NCBI RefSeq assembly: GCF_025950085.1
Contig: NZ_JAPDDS010000016.1
Coordinates: 1 to 64,000, forward strand
Direction: 5' to 3'
Source: Luteolibacter flavescens
GTDB taxonomy: Bacteria > Verrucomicrobiota > Verrucomicrobiia > Verrucomicrobiales > Akkermansiaceae
DNA: 64,000 bases
Part shown: piece by piece, positions 14,238 through 25,846 of the stretch
How the letters are laid out: each line of letters begins with the position of its first letter
How positions within the stretch are numbered: the first letter of the stretch is position 1
Program-made: the position numbers and the translations under genes
Notes under the pieces: generated by a model
What the model was told of the DNA's origin: nothing
The model's database searches: none
The model's input: the letters and a program-made list of their open reading frames with translations, nothing else

Positions 14238-16991
14238 ATGCGCTTTTCCCTCGTCCTGCTCGCCCTGCTTTCCTGCGCCACCGCGGAGGAGAAGCACTGG
14301 GCCTATGTGCCGCCGGTGAAGGCGGACGTGGCGGGGCACCCGGTGGATGCCCTGCTCGCGAAGGCATGGGAGCGCTCGAAGCTCCAGCCCGCAAAGCCCG
14401 CGGCCCCGCGCCAGTGGCTGGAGCGCGCGGCATTCACGCTCACCGGCCTGGCGCCCACGGACGAGCAACTGCGGCGGATCGAGGCCAGTCCGGACGATGC
14501 GACGTGGAGAGCGCTGATCGACGAGTTGCTTGCGAGCCCGGCCTACGGCGAGCGCTGGGCGCGGCACTGGATGGACGTGGCACGCTATGCGGATACCCGC
14601 GGCTACAATTTCGACCAGGACAACCGCTACCCCTTTGCCTACACGTATCGGAATTGGCTGATCAAGGCCTTCAACGACGACCTGCCGTACGACCGCTTCG
14701 TGAAGTTGCAGATCGCAGCGGACCTGCTGGTGGACCGGCCGGATCATCCGGACCTCGCGGCGCTCGGATTCCTCACCGTGGGATTGCGAGGCGGACCGGT
14801 GGAAACGATCGACGACCGCGTGGACGTGGTCACCCGCGGCTTCCTCTCCAGCACGGTCTCGTGCGCGCGCTGCCACGATCACAAGACGGACCCGATCACG
14901 ATGCGGGACTACTACTCGCTCTACTCGATCTTTGACCACACGGAGGAGCCGGAGGACAAGCCGGTCATCGGCGCGGCGGAGGACGAGGCGGCGTTCCAGG
15001 CATACCAAGCGGAGTCCGCGAAGCTCGACGAGCAGGACCGCGCGGTGCGGCAGCAAATCGTCGATCACGTGCGCTCGAAGGAAGCGCTGCCGAACTACCT
15101 GGAACTGGCCTGGCTCGCGCGCAAGGAAGACTGGAACCACGGCAAGGCGACCAGCGAGGGCTTCAAGCGGAACCGGCTGCGACCGAACGCTCTGATGCGC
15201 TGGAAGGATTTCCTCGGCGAGAATGCGGAGGGCGAGCGGCTGAAGCGCTGGCTCGGCGAGATGGACGCCGCGGCGGATGACAACGCGCGCAAGGCGCTCT
15301 GCGAGGCGCTGGCCGGAGAATGGCTCGCCGCAGGCGAGGGGAGCGAACTCGCCGGGCTCACCGCGAAGGAGGGATGCCCGCTGAACTACGATGTGGATCG
15401 TATTTCGAACTTCATGGACGTGGAGGACGGGAACCAGCGCCGCGCCCGCATCGGAGCGAAGAGCAAGCTGATGATGGAGCATCCCGGCTCCCCTCCGCGG
15501 GCGATGACTCTTTCGGACAAGGGACAGTGGGGGCAGGCGGTGATCTTCGAGCGCGGGAATCCTGCGGCCCGCGGTGAGAGCTTCGACCGCCAGTGGATGT
15601 CCTTCCTCGGGGGTGGCAAGTATGCCGATGGGATGAGCCCGCGCCTGTCGCTGGCGGAGAAAATCACCGACCCTGCGAACCCTCTGACCGCGCGGGTCAT
15701 CGTCAATCGCACGTGGGCGTGGCACTTCGGCGCGCCATTGGCGGAACCGGGGGACTTCGGCCCGCAGACGCTGAGGCCGGAGCTTCTGGAGCTGCTTGAT
15801 ACGCTGGCGGTGAGCTTTTTGGAAAAGGGTCAGTCGATGAAGGAGCTGCACCGGCTCTTGCTCACGTCGCAGGCATTCCGGCTCGGAGCCGAGGGCGCTG
15901 CGGAGAATGATGCGATCGACCAAGCGAACACGAAGTTCTGGAAGTGGAACCGCCGTCGCCTCGACTTCGAAACGATGCGGGACCGGGTGCTGGCCTCCAG
16001 CGGGGCTCTCCAGACGGATCGCACCGGAGGTCGCTCGATCAATCTCGACGATCCGCCGGCTGACACTCGCCGCAGCCTGTATGCCTTCGTCGATCGCTAT
16101 GCGCTGCCTGGCACCTTCGTCTCATTCGACCTGCCGCATCCCGACCATCACAGTCCGAAGCGGGTGGAGACCACCGTGCCGCAGCAGGCACTGTATTTCC
16201 TCAATGGCCCCATGGTGATCCGCCAGGCGGAGAAGCTGGCAAGTGATGAACGCTTCAAGGCGCTGCCCGATGATCGCGCGAGGCTGGAGTGGGTCTATCG
16301 CACGCTATTCCGCCGCGCTCCGGCAGAGGAGGAGATGCAGGCGGCGCTCGATTGGATCGGCGGCGTGGACCCCGCGGACTACGCGCCCAAGCTCGGCGGA
16401 TACTGGGAAGTCCGCCACGCTCCGGACGCCGCTGCGCCGACGAACGAGCTGGCCACCTTTCCGATCTTCGCCGACGGGGTCTGGAAGACCGGCCCCGATC
16501 CCGCGACGGCTCCGATCCGCTGGCTGAATGTGGCGGCGAATGGCGGCCATGCCTCCGCACATCACGCGATGGTGCTGCGCTGGCGTGCGACGGGATCCGG
16601 CCAGGTGAAGATGAGCGGGCACCTGAAGCGCACGCAGGAGGGTGGCTCCGTGCTCGCGTGGCGCATCGATGGGAAGGGTCATCCGCTTGCCGAGGCAGAG
16701 CTGGCTCCCGACTCGTCTGCCGACATCGAGAGCACGTGGACGGAGGTGAAGCCGGGAGATACTATGGACTTCGTACTTCGCGCGCCGAATGGCGATAGCT
16801 GCGGGAATGTCGCCTGGACGCTCCGCATCGAGGGTCGCGAAAGCGAGTCGAAGCCGGCGGAGGAGATCGGTAATTTCACCCGGCAGTTTCCCAAGTCGAA
16901 CGATCCCGCGCCGGGCGCACAGCCGGCGAATCCGTGGGCGGACCTGGTGCAGATGCTCTGGGCATCGAATGAATTTCACTTTGTCGACTGA
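14238..16991 (+). CDS. DUF1549 and DUF1553 domain secreted protein
   Basis: The 917-residue precursor begins with a signal peptide (MRFSLVLLALLSCATA). A DUF1549 domain spans about residues 30-250, with the characteristic YGERWARHWMDVARYADTRGYNFD, DRFVKLQIAADLL and SCARCHDHKTDPI motifs. A long linker follows, and a DUF1553 domain spans about 435-700, with ARVIVNRTWAWHFGAPL and LPHPDHHSPKR. The protein is smaller than many relatives, which carry an extra cytochrome c (PSCyt1) domain; no such domain is visible here. SCARCHDH is a C-x2-C-H-type sequence and could hold heme. Such proteins pair with a DUF1501 protein, as here, and are abundant in Planctomycetes and Verrucomicrobia. Their function is not established; sulfated or complex polysaccharide breakdown is suspected. 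Confidence 0.92.
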   Translation: MRFSLVLLALLSCATAEEKHWAYVPPVKADVAGHPVDALLAKAWERSKLQPAKPAAPRQWLERAAFTLTGLAPTDEQLRRIEASPDDATWRALIDELLASPAYGERWARHWMDVARYADTRGYNFDQDNRYPFAYTYRNWLIKAFNDDLPYDRFVKLQIAADLLVDRPDHPDLAALGFLTVGLRGGPVETIDDRVDVVTRGFLSSTVSCARCHDHKTDPITMRDYYSLYSIFDHTEEPEDKPVIGAAEDEAAFQAYQAESAKLDEQDRAVRQQIVDHVRSKEALPNYLELAWLARKEDWNHGKATSEGFKRNRLRPNALMRWKDFLGENAEGERLKRWLGEMDAAADDNARKALCEALAGEWLAAGEGSELAGLTAKEGCPLNYDVDRISNFMDVEDGNQRRARIGAKSKLMMEHPGSPPRAMTLSDKGQWGQAVIFERGNPAARGESFDRQWMSFLGGGKYADGMSPRLSLAEKITDPANPLTARVIVNRTWAWHFGAPLAEPGDFGPQTLRPELLELLDTLAVSFLEKGQSMKELHRLLLTSQAFRLGAEGAAENDAIDQANTKFWKWNRRRLDFETMRDRVLASSGALQTDRTGGRSINLDDPPADTRRSLYAFVDRYALPGTFVSFDLPHPDHHSPKRVETTVPQQALYFLNGPMVIRQAEKLASDERFKALPDDRARLEWVYRTLFRRAPAEEEMQAALDWIGGVDPADYAPKLGGYWEVRHAPDAAAPTNELATFPIFADGVWKTGPDPATAPIRWLNVAANGGHASAHHAMVLRWRATGSGQVKMSGHLKRTQEGGSVLAWRIDGKGHPLAEAELAPDSSADIESTWTEVKPGDTMDFVLRAPNGDSCGNVAWTLRIEGRESESKPAEEIGNFTRQFPKSNDPAPGAQPANPWADLVQMLWASNEFHFVD

Positions 16992-17020
16992 ATGGCTGAA
17001 GGGGCTTCACATCTCCCTCG

Positions 17021-17130
17021 CGTGGCTGGAGCGTCTCGCTCCAGTCCGTTGGGACGGCGTGCCGCCTCTTCCAGAAGCACGAGGGGCGAGACGCCCCTCC
17101 AACGGACTGGGGCAAGATGCCCCAGCTACA
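17021..17130. repeat. Composite palindromic element with three short hairpins
   Basis: Three perfect 8-bp hairpins with 3-nt loops lie in series: ctggagcg/cgctccag (17026-17044, loop tct), gaggggcg/cgcccctc (17081-17099, loop aga) and ctggggca/tgccccag (17107-17125, loop aga). The segments agtccgttgg (17043-17052) and ccaacggact (17099-17108) pair with each other and enclose the middle hairpin, so the whole can fold into a branched structure. It fills the gap between the DUF1549/1553 and DUF1501 genes. The layout is REP/BIME-like and differs from the 150-bp repeat elsewhere in the window. Confidence 0.85.
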
Positions 17131-17141
17131 GTTAGATTCCC

Positions 17142-18545
17142 ATGTCCCATCACCGCCTCACCGCCGCCGATGTAGTGCTCGACCGCCGCGATTTCCTGCA
17201 GCGGTGCGGGATGGGTTTCGGCGCGATGGCTCTTGCCGGATTGGCGAGGGCGGACGAGGTCCCCGTGCCGCACTTCGCGCCAAAGGCGAAGCGGGTGATC
17301 CACCTCTTCATGAATGGCGGGCCGTCGCAGGTGGATACCTTCGACCCGAAGCCGAAGCTCCAGGAATTCCACGGCAAGTCGATGCCGCTCGATGGCCTGA
17401 AGACCGAGCGCCCGACCGGAGCAGCCCTGCGGTCGCCCTTCTCCTTCAAAAAATACGGGCAGAGCGGGCTGGAGGTCAGCGAGCTCTTCGAGCACACGGC
17501 GAAGCACGCCGATGACTTGTGCGTGATCCGCTCGATGACGGCGGACGTGCCGAATCACGAGCCCTCGCTGATGCTGATGAACTGTGGCGATGGCCGCTTG
17601 TCCCGCCCCTCGATGGGATCGTGGATCAGCTACGGCCTCGGCAGTGAGAATGAGAACCTGCCGTCCTACGTCGCGCTGTGTCCCGGTGGCATGCCGATCA
17701 AGCGCGCGGAGAACTGGCGCTCGTCATTCCTGCCCGGGAATTTCCAGGGCACCTATCTCGACAGCTCGATCGAGGACGTGAACCGGATGATCGAGAACCT
17801 GCGGAATCCCTCCGCGCGCGACAGCCGCCAGGCGCGGCAGCTCGATTTCCTGCGGAAGCTGAATGACCGCCACCTAGTCTCGCACGGTCATGACCCGCAG
17901 CTCGAGGCACGCATCCGCAGCTTCGAGCTGGCGTATCGCATGCAGAGCGAGGCGACGGACGCCTTTGACGTGACGAAGGAGCCGCAGCACGTGCGGGACA
18001 TGTACGGGCCCGGGGCCTTTGCCCGGCAGTGCATGATGGCGCGCCGTCTGGTCGAGCGTGGCGTGCGCTTCATCCAGCTCTGGCATGGCAATGGCCAGCC
18101 ATGGGACAGCCACGATGACATTGAGGACCATCGCCGTCTGGCTAAGGAATGCGACCAGGGCATCGGCGCGCTGCTTGCGGACCTGAAGATGCGCGGCCTG
18201 CTGGACGAGACGCTGGTGCTGTGGGGTGGAGAATTCGGCCGCACGCCCGCGGTGGAGCTACCACAGGCGGGGTCGAATGCGGGCGTGATGAAGGGGCGGG
18301 ATCACAATCACTACGGCTTCACCGTGTGGATGGCGGGCGGCGGGGTGAAGGTCGGCCATGTCCACGGCGCGACCGATGAATTCGGCTACAAGGCCGTGGA
18401 CAAGCCGATGCACGTGCATGACCTCCACGCGACGATGCTGCATCTGCTGGGCTTCGACCACGAGAGCCTCACCTACCGCTACTCCGGGCGGGATTTCCGG
18501 CTGACCGACGTGCACGGGAAGGTGATCCAGGATCTCTTCGCGTGA
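17142..18545 (+). CDS. DUF1501 domain protein, Tat-exported
   Basis: The 467-residue protein starts with a twin-arginine signal (LDRRDFLQRCGMGFGAMALAGLA, about 12-34) and continues as a DUF1501 domain with an alkaline-phosphatase-like fold. Motifs seen are VIHLFMNGGPSQVDTFDPKP (about 50-69), the RSMTADVPNHEPSLMLMNCG segment, FIQLWHGNGQPWDSHDDIEDH and ETLVLWGGEFGRTP (about 350-363). DUF1501 proteins pair with DUF1549/1553 proteins and are thought to act in the periplasm, possibly as hydrolases. Catalysis has not been shown for the family. It lies 150 bp after the DUF1549/1553 gene with the hairpin element between them. Confidence 0.93.
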   Translation: MSHHRLTAADVVLDRRDFLQRCGMGFGAMALAGLARADEVPVPHFAPKAKRVIHLFMNGGPSQVDTFDPKPKLQEFHGKSMPLDGLKTERPTGAALRSPFSFKKYGQSGLEVSELFEHTAKHADDLCVIRSMTADVPNHEPSLMLMNCGDGRLSRPSMGSWISYGLGSENENLPSYVALCPGGMPIKRAENWRSSFLPGNFQGTYLDSSIEDVNRMIENLRNPSARDSRQARQLDFLRKLNDRHLVSHGHDPQLEARIRSFELAYRMQSEATDAFDVTKEPQHVRDMYGPGAFARQCMMARRLVERGVRFIQLWHGNGQPWDSHDDIEDHRRLAKECDQGIGALLADLKMRGLLDETLVLWGGEFGRTPAVELPQAGSNAGVMKGRDHNHYGFTVWMAGGGVKVGHVHGATDEFGYKAVDKPMHVHDLHATMLHLLGFDHESLTYRYSGRDFRLTDVHGKVIQDLFA

Positions 18546-18595
18546 TCCACCGACATTGAATTGCGTGGCGGGCGGTGAAGCGCTGGAATCGCGCC

Positions 18596-19081
18596 ATGAA
18601 ATCGCTCGCTGCCGCCGGCGTCGTCCTCCTAGCCGCATGTCAGGACCAGGCTACTCCGCCGGTGACCACGGCAGCGCCGACCGCTGTCGCACCAAAGCCA
18701 GCGGCAGTCGCGAAACCAGCGGCCCCGCCGGTGATGAAGGCTGGCAAACTGACGGTGATGGATGTCACCACGCTCTTCCCGAGGCAGCAGGCGGGCACGG
18801 TGCTGCTGTATGATGCGCGGCCCGGCTTCGTGGCCGGATTTGGCAAGATCCCCGGGGCGATCTCGTGGCCGAAGAATGATTTCGATGCCCGCATTTCGCA
18901 AAGCGAGGCCGAGATCCGTGCGGCGAAGTCCGCTGGGAAGCCGGTGGTGATCTATTGCACCGATGCTGCCTGCCCGGATGCCCGCGCGGTGGCGGAGAAG
19001 CTGGCGGCGCGTGGTCATGACATCTCGATCCTCGACGGTGGCTTCGCGACGTGGAAGGAAGCGGGATTGCCGACGGAGTGA
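18596..19081 (+). CDS. Rhodanese-like domain lipoprotein
   Basis: The 161-residue protein has a lipoprotein signal (MKSLAAAGVVLLAAC, lipidated Cys15) and a Pro/Ala-rich linker. A rhodanese domain then spans about residues 50-158: LLYDARPGFVAGFGKIPGAISWP early, and the active-site loop VVIYCTDAACPDARAVAEKL with candidate catalytic Cys in TDAAC. It ends ILDGGFATWKEAG, a hallmark of rhodanese. It should handle sulfane sulfur or act as a sensor in the periplasm. An upstream in-frame GTG at 18575 would add seven residues and is less likely. It sits between the DUF1501 and ThuA genes. Confidence 0.88.
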   Translation: MKSLAAAGVVLLAACQDQATPPVTTAAPTAVAPKPAAVAKPAAPPVMKAGKLTVMDVTTLFPRQQAGTVLLYDARPGFVAGFGKIPGAISWPKNDFDARISQSEAEIRAAKSAGKPVVIYCTDAACPDARAVAEKLAARGHDISILDGGFATWKEAGLPTE

Positions 19082-19125
19082 GATCTTGAAATGCGCGGGG
19101 CGATTCCGGTGTATGGTCATCTTCC

Positions 19126-20052
19126 ATGGCCAAGACCTCGCGTTCCCTGCTCATCGCCCTCGGTTGCGTGGCGGCGACCACCGCTGCCTTCATGACCTCG
19201 AGCCCGGCTCAGACGGCCAAGGCCGGGGCCGATGGAAAGAAGAAGATCGTCTTCGTGGCGGGGCGTCCGAGCCATGCGCCGGGCGAGCACGAGCATCGCG
19301 CGGGAAGCATGCTGCTGGCGGAGGACCTGAATGAAAGCGGCCTGCCCGTGGAGGCCGTGGTGGTCACGGATGGCTGGCCAAAGGACGAGTCGGTCTTCGA
19401 CGGTGCAGCGGCGGTGATTTTCTACGCGGACGGCGGTGGCGGGCATCCGGCGATCCAGCATCTGCCAAAGCTCCGCGAGATCGCGGACTCAGGCGCGGGC
19501 ATCGGCTGCATCCACTATGCCGTGGAGATCACGAAGGGAGAGCCGGGCAATGCCTTCCTCGATCTGATCGGCGGGTACTTTGAGAGCGATTGGTCGGTGA
19601 ACCCGCACTGGGATGCGTCCTTCAAGCCCGCGAAGCATGAGATCAGCCGGGGCATCGATGACTTCAAGATCCGCGACGAGTGGTACTATCACATGCGCTT
19701 CCGCGGAAAGATGGAGGGCGTCACGCCGATCCTGACCGATCTGCCCGGGCCGGAGACCCTGTCGCGGCCGGACGGGCCGCACTCGGGGAATCCCGCGGTG
19801 CGTGCGGCGGTGCTGGAGAGGAAGGAGCCGCAGCACGTGATGTGGGCCTTCGAGCGCGAGGCGGCAGGTGGCAAGGGCCGCGCCTTCGGCTTCACCGGCG
19901 GGCACTTCCACAAGAACTGGCAGCACGATGACCACCGCGGGATCGTGCTCAACGCCATCGCGTGGATCGCCCAAGTGGAAGTGCCGGAGAACGGCGTGCC
20001 AAGCAAGACCCCGACGGACGAGGAAATGCGGGAGAACCTAGATGAGAAATGA
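19126..20052 (+). CDS. ThuA-like domain secreted protein
   Basis: The 308-residue precursor has a signal peptide and then a ThuA-like (trehalose utilisation, glutamine-amidotransferase-fold) domain over about residues 38-285. Seen are KKIVFVAGRPSHAPGEHEHRAG, AVIFYADGGGGHP, GIGCIHYAVEI, RDEWYYHMRF and a C-terminal RGRAFGFTGGHFHKNW-like segment followed by NAIAWIA. ThuA-like proteins are very common in Planctomycetes and Verrucomicrobia, often beside TIGR02604-type propeller proteins. Their activity is unresolved and a carbohydrate link is presumed. A perfect 11-bp hairpin follows the stop codon by one base. Confidence 0.9.
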   Translation: MAKTSRSLLIALGCVAATTAAFMTSSPAQTAKAGADGKKKIVFVAGRPSHAPGEHEHRAGSMLLAEDLNESGLPVEAVVVTDGWPKDESVFDGAAAVIFYADGGGGHPAIQHLPKLREIADSGAGIGCIHYAVEITKGEPGNAFLDLIGGYFESDWSVNPHWDASFKPAKHEISRGIDDFKIRDEWYYHMRFRGKMEGVTPILTDLPGPETLSRPDGPHSGNPAVRAAVLERKEPQHVMWAFEREAAGGKGRAFGFTGGHFHKNWQHDDHRGIVLNAIAWIAQVEVPENGVPSKTPTDEEMRENLDEK

Positions 20053-20053
20053 G

Positions 20054-20078
20054 CTGTGTGGACCTTCGGTCCACACAG
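20054..20078 (+). terminator. Hairpin after the ThuA gene
   Basis: A perfect 11-bp stem (ctgtgtggacc, ggtccacacag) with a 3-nt loop ttc starts two bases after the ThuA stop codon. No T-run follows. The 3-nt loop is like the hairpins at 17026-17125, so this may be a solitary repeat-type hairpin rather than a terminator. Confidence 0.5.
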
Positions 20079-20133
20079 GCGCAGGCCGGGCGCTGACTTT
20101 ACAAGTCATGCCTGAAAGGATAGGCATGCTGCC

Positions 20134-20583
20134 ATGACCCTGCGGAAAAACGCGCACATCGCTTTCTTCAGCACGTCCACGAAGGCGGAGAAGGCCTTGT
20201 GGATGGCTCATTGGAGCGGCGCCCTGTTTCTCGCCGCGGGGCATTTTATCAATGCTCCGGGATTCCTCATCACGGGCTTCGCCGTGCTCGCGATGGTTTA
20301 CGGGATCTCGGCTGCCGGGTTGAAGGGACGGGCGGGATCGGTCAATCGCGTGGCTGTCGGCTTGTTCCAAGGCCTGGTGGTTGCCTTGCCCATGTTCGCG
20401 CTGCTCATGGTTCTCGGCTTGCTGGCCTTTGTGTTCGCGGGCTTCGGAGGAGGCTTCACCGTGGATGGCGCATTCCGGATGCTCCAGTTCTGCGGGGTGA
20501 TAGTGGCGATCATGACCAGCGCACAGGTCCCGTGGATCGTGACGCGATGGAGTCCGGAAGGTGGCGCGCGGCAGGCAGCTTGA
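20134..20583 (+). CDS. Small integral membrane protein of unknown function
   Basis: The 149-residue protein has about four hydrophobic segments (roughly residues 22-40, 42-60, 72-100 and 113-133) separated by short loops, with a basic N-terminus (FFSTSTKAEKALW) and a hydrophilic tail. I recognise no family motif. It is probably an inner-membrane protein. It is followed by the second copy of the 150-bp intergenic repeat and is read toward carB, which lies convergent on the other strand. Confidence 0.65.
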   Translation: MTLRKNAHIAFFSTSTKAEKALWMAHWSGALFLAAGHFINAPGFLITGFAVLAMVYGISAAGLKGRAGSVNRVAVGLFQGLVVALPMFALLMVLGLLAFVFAGFGGGFTVDGAFRMLQFCGVIVAIMTSAQVPWIVTRWSPEGGARQAA

Positions 20584-20598
20584 GTTGTTAGAAAGCCA

Positions 20599-20751
20599 TT
20601 GGGGAGTTTGCTTCGTAGCGGATGCGCTGCGCGCTTCCGGCTGGGCGGGGCCGCGAGATGGATCGCCGCTTTGATTTTCAATTCGGCCCGCCCCCAGCCG
20701 GAGCGACGCAGTCGCTCCGCTACATTTGTGTCGACGGAACGTTGCCACGCC
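20599..20751 (+). repeat. Dispersed palindromic intergenic repeat, copy 2
   Basis: This is the second copy of the element at 184-336, in the same orientation. Here the arms are easier to fold: gtagcgga...ttccggctgggcgggg on the left and cccccagccggagc...tccgctac on the right pair over about 36 bases. Each arm also contains a local hairpin. The 133-bp core has the same length as in copy 1. The copy lies in the convergent gap between the small membrane protein gene and carB, which places it at transcript ends. Confidence 0.85.
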
Positions 20752-20784
20752 TTGCTCAGGGACGCCTGCGGCGTCGCGTGTCGA

Positions 20785-24075
<3,291 letters not shown>

Positions 24076-24231
24076 GGCGGGACGGGACGAGGGATGGCTG
24101 GCGCGCGCGGGGTAAATTTCGGGGTGTTTCGCAGGCCCCGCCCCGGATGTAAAGGGCTGGATTGACGGGATTTTAGCAGCAGGGGTTTCGCGCCCCGGAG
24201 GCATCCCGCCAGTGCGGCACCGCGTGCGGGC

Positions 24232-25125
24232 TCAGCGCGACTGGGGCAGCTTGTCGAGCATCGCGTCCCGGTAGCGCGAGGGCGGCATCCGGTGGACGGA
24301 CTTGAAGACGCGGGAAAAGTGGAAGGGATCCGGGAAGCCGCAGGCGGCGGCCACTTCCTTCACCGAGCTGCTGCCCTCCAGGAGCAGGGTGGCGGCGTGC
24401 TGCATCTTCAGCCGGGTGAGGAATTGGTAGGGGCTCTCGTCGTGGAAGCGGGAGAAAAGGCGGCACAGGTAGGGCGCGTCCAGGTCGCAGGCATTTGCCA
24501 CCGCCTCCAGGGTGCCGAGCGAGAGGTAGTTCTGCTCGATGCAGTGCTTCACCCGGCTGAAGGTGGCGAAAGCGCGGGTCTCCGTGCTGCCGGCATCCAC
24601 GGCGTCCTCGTGGCACATCAGCAGGAGCTGCTGGACGATGGCAGTGCAGATCGGCCGGGAAAACTTCGAATTCCGCGACCCCCGGTCGATCAGAGTGTCA
24701 AAGGCGCGCCGGATGGGCTCGGACCTCAGGCAGTGGGAGAGCACGCCGAGCCTCAGATCGTAGCGCAGGAGGAAATTCGCGGTCTCCGATCCCCGGAAGC
24801 CGACGAAGTATTTCAGCAGCGGCTTCTGCGGGTCGGTCTTGATGTGGTGCTCGATGTCCGGACCGTAGAGGAAGAAGTCCCCGGCCTTCAGCGGCGACTC
24901 GACCCCATTCAGCGAGACGATCCCTTGGCCGCCATGGACGAACTCGAGGACATACCAGGGGAAGCCCATGCGATCGATCCGGTAGTCCGGCCGGCAGCGC
25001 TCGAAGCCGCCGCATTTCACCTCGAAGTCCGCGGGGCCCGGCTGGTCGAAGAAGAAGATCTGGGAGGACTCGACCTGTCGCGACATGAAGGTCGCCGGGC
25101 TCACATTGGGATCGGTGGAGGGCAC
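24232..25125 (-). CDS. AraC-family transcriptional regulator
   Basis: The 297-residue protein has an N-terminal cupin-like AraC ligand-binding domain (about 30-170: WYVLEFVHGGQGIVSLNG, GDFFLYGPDIEHHIKTD) and a C-terminal AraC domain with two helix-turn-helix motifs (about 195-290). The second of these is LLEGSSSVKEVAAACGFPDPFHFSRVFKSVHRMPPSRYR. The layout is that of a sugar- or metabolite-responsive activator. An in-frame Met at residue 14 is an alternative start. It is convergent with neither neighbour; carB lies downstream on the same strand. An operator-like direct repeat before the gene at 30489 (30330-30359) is of the type these regulators bind, but a link to this protein is only a guess. 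Confidence 0.9.
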   Translation of the reverse strand: MPSTDPNVSPATFMSRQVESSQIFFFDQPGPADFEVKCGGFERCRPDYRIDRMGFPWYVLEFVHGGQGIVSLNGVESPLKAGDFFLYGPDIEHHIKTDPQKPLLKYFVGFRGSETANFLLRYDLRLGVLSHCLRSEPIRRAFDTLIDRGSRNSKFSRPICTAIVQQLLLMCHEDAVDAGSTETRAFATFSRVKHCIEQNYLSLGTLEAVANACDLDAPYLCRLFSRFHDESPYQFLTRLKMQHAATLLLEGSSSVKEVAAACGFPDPFHFSRVFKSVHRMPPSRYRDAMLDKLPQSR

Positions 25126-25253
25126 GAACTAATTCGTGTGACAGGATCGGCAGGTGGGGAAGGTAGAATCGTCCATCCTAGGTAAAATATATCCATTGAT
25201 GGCGCGGGTTTTGGTTGCGTGGCGACCGGAGTGATCTGGCCGGGCTGTGGGGA

Positions 25254-25733
25254 TCAGAAGATCCTTTCCGGCACAGTCACGATATCCCCGTCCTCGACCT
25301 TGAAGGATTGGCCTTCGGGGACGGTCAAATTCAGGTTGATGACCTCGCCGCGACGGTTCACGCGGATCTTCTTCGGAAAGCCAAAATCGGTCATGTCCCC
25401 GGCCTTTGAAATCACTGACCGGAGAGTGTCGGAGCCGCGCAGGGCGACCGGTCCTGGTCGGTTCACCTGACCGATGACAGTGGCCGTGCCCGTGGAGGCT
25501 TCTTTCATGCGGGTGGCATAGGACTCGTCTTCGCGGAGGCCGCGGGATTTCGAGGGAAGACGGGGGCCGGTGGAGGTGCTTTCAAAAGAGGACCCGCCGG
25601 TCGGGCCGGAAGTCGAGCCAGTTCCCGCAGTGACGCCGGACAGGCTGGCGTCGCCCGCCTGCCGCTGCGCCACATCCGAGGCGGCGGTGAGCAGGCACCC
25701 GACGGCCATTGCCTGGAGCATCCACGGTTTCAT
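25254..25733 (-). CDS. Secreted SLBB-like (polysaccharide-export-type) protein
   Basis: The 159-residue protein starts with a signal-like segment (MKPWMLQAMAVGCLLTAASDVAQ) and a Gly/Ser/Thr-rich linker. Its C-terminal half resembles an SLBB (soluble ligand-binding beta-grasp) domain: ATVIGQVNRPGPVAL, LRSVISKAGDMTDFG, KKIRVNRRGEVINLN, VEDGDIVTVPERIF. SLBB domains occur in outer-membrane polysaccharide exporters such as Wza, but here the poly_export domain is missing, so this is a stand-alone accessory. ATG 25733 is preferred because residues before it are not signal-like. It is divergent from the DUF58 gene. Confidence 0.75.
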   Translation of the reverse strand: MKPWMLQAMAVGCLLTAASDVAQRQAGDASLSGVTAGTGSTSGPTGGSSFESTSTGPRLPSKSRGLREDESYATRMKEASTGTATVIGQVNRPGPVALRGSDTLRSVISKAGDMTDFGFPKKIRVNRRGEVINLNLTVPEGQSFKVEDGDIVTVPERIF

Positions 25734-25846
25734 CCACAGGCATGATGGGGTGAGGCGGGGCGGATGCGAAGCAAATAGCGGCGGAACGCTTTGGCGGCTG
25801 CGGATTCCACTTGGCGGAGGCCGGGGGCGTGGTGAAATTCGTGCTG

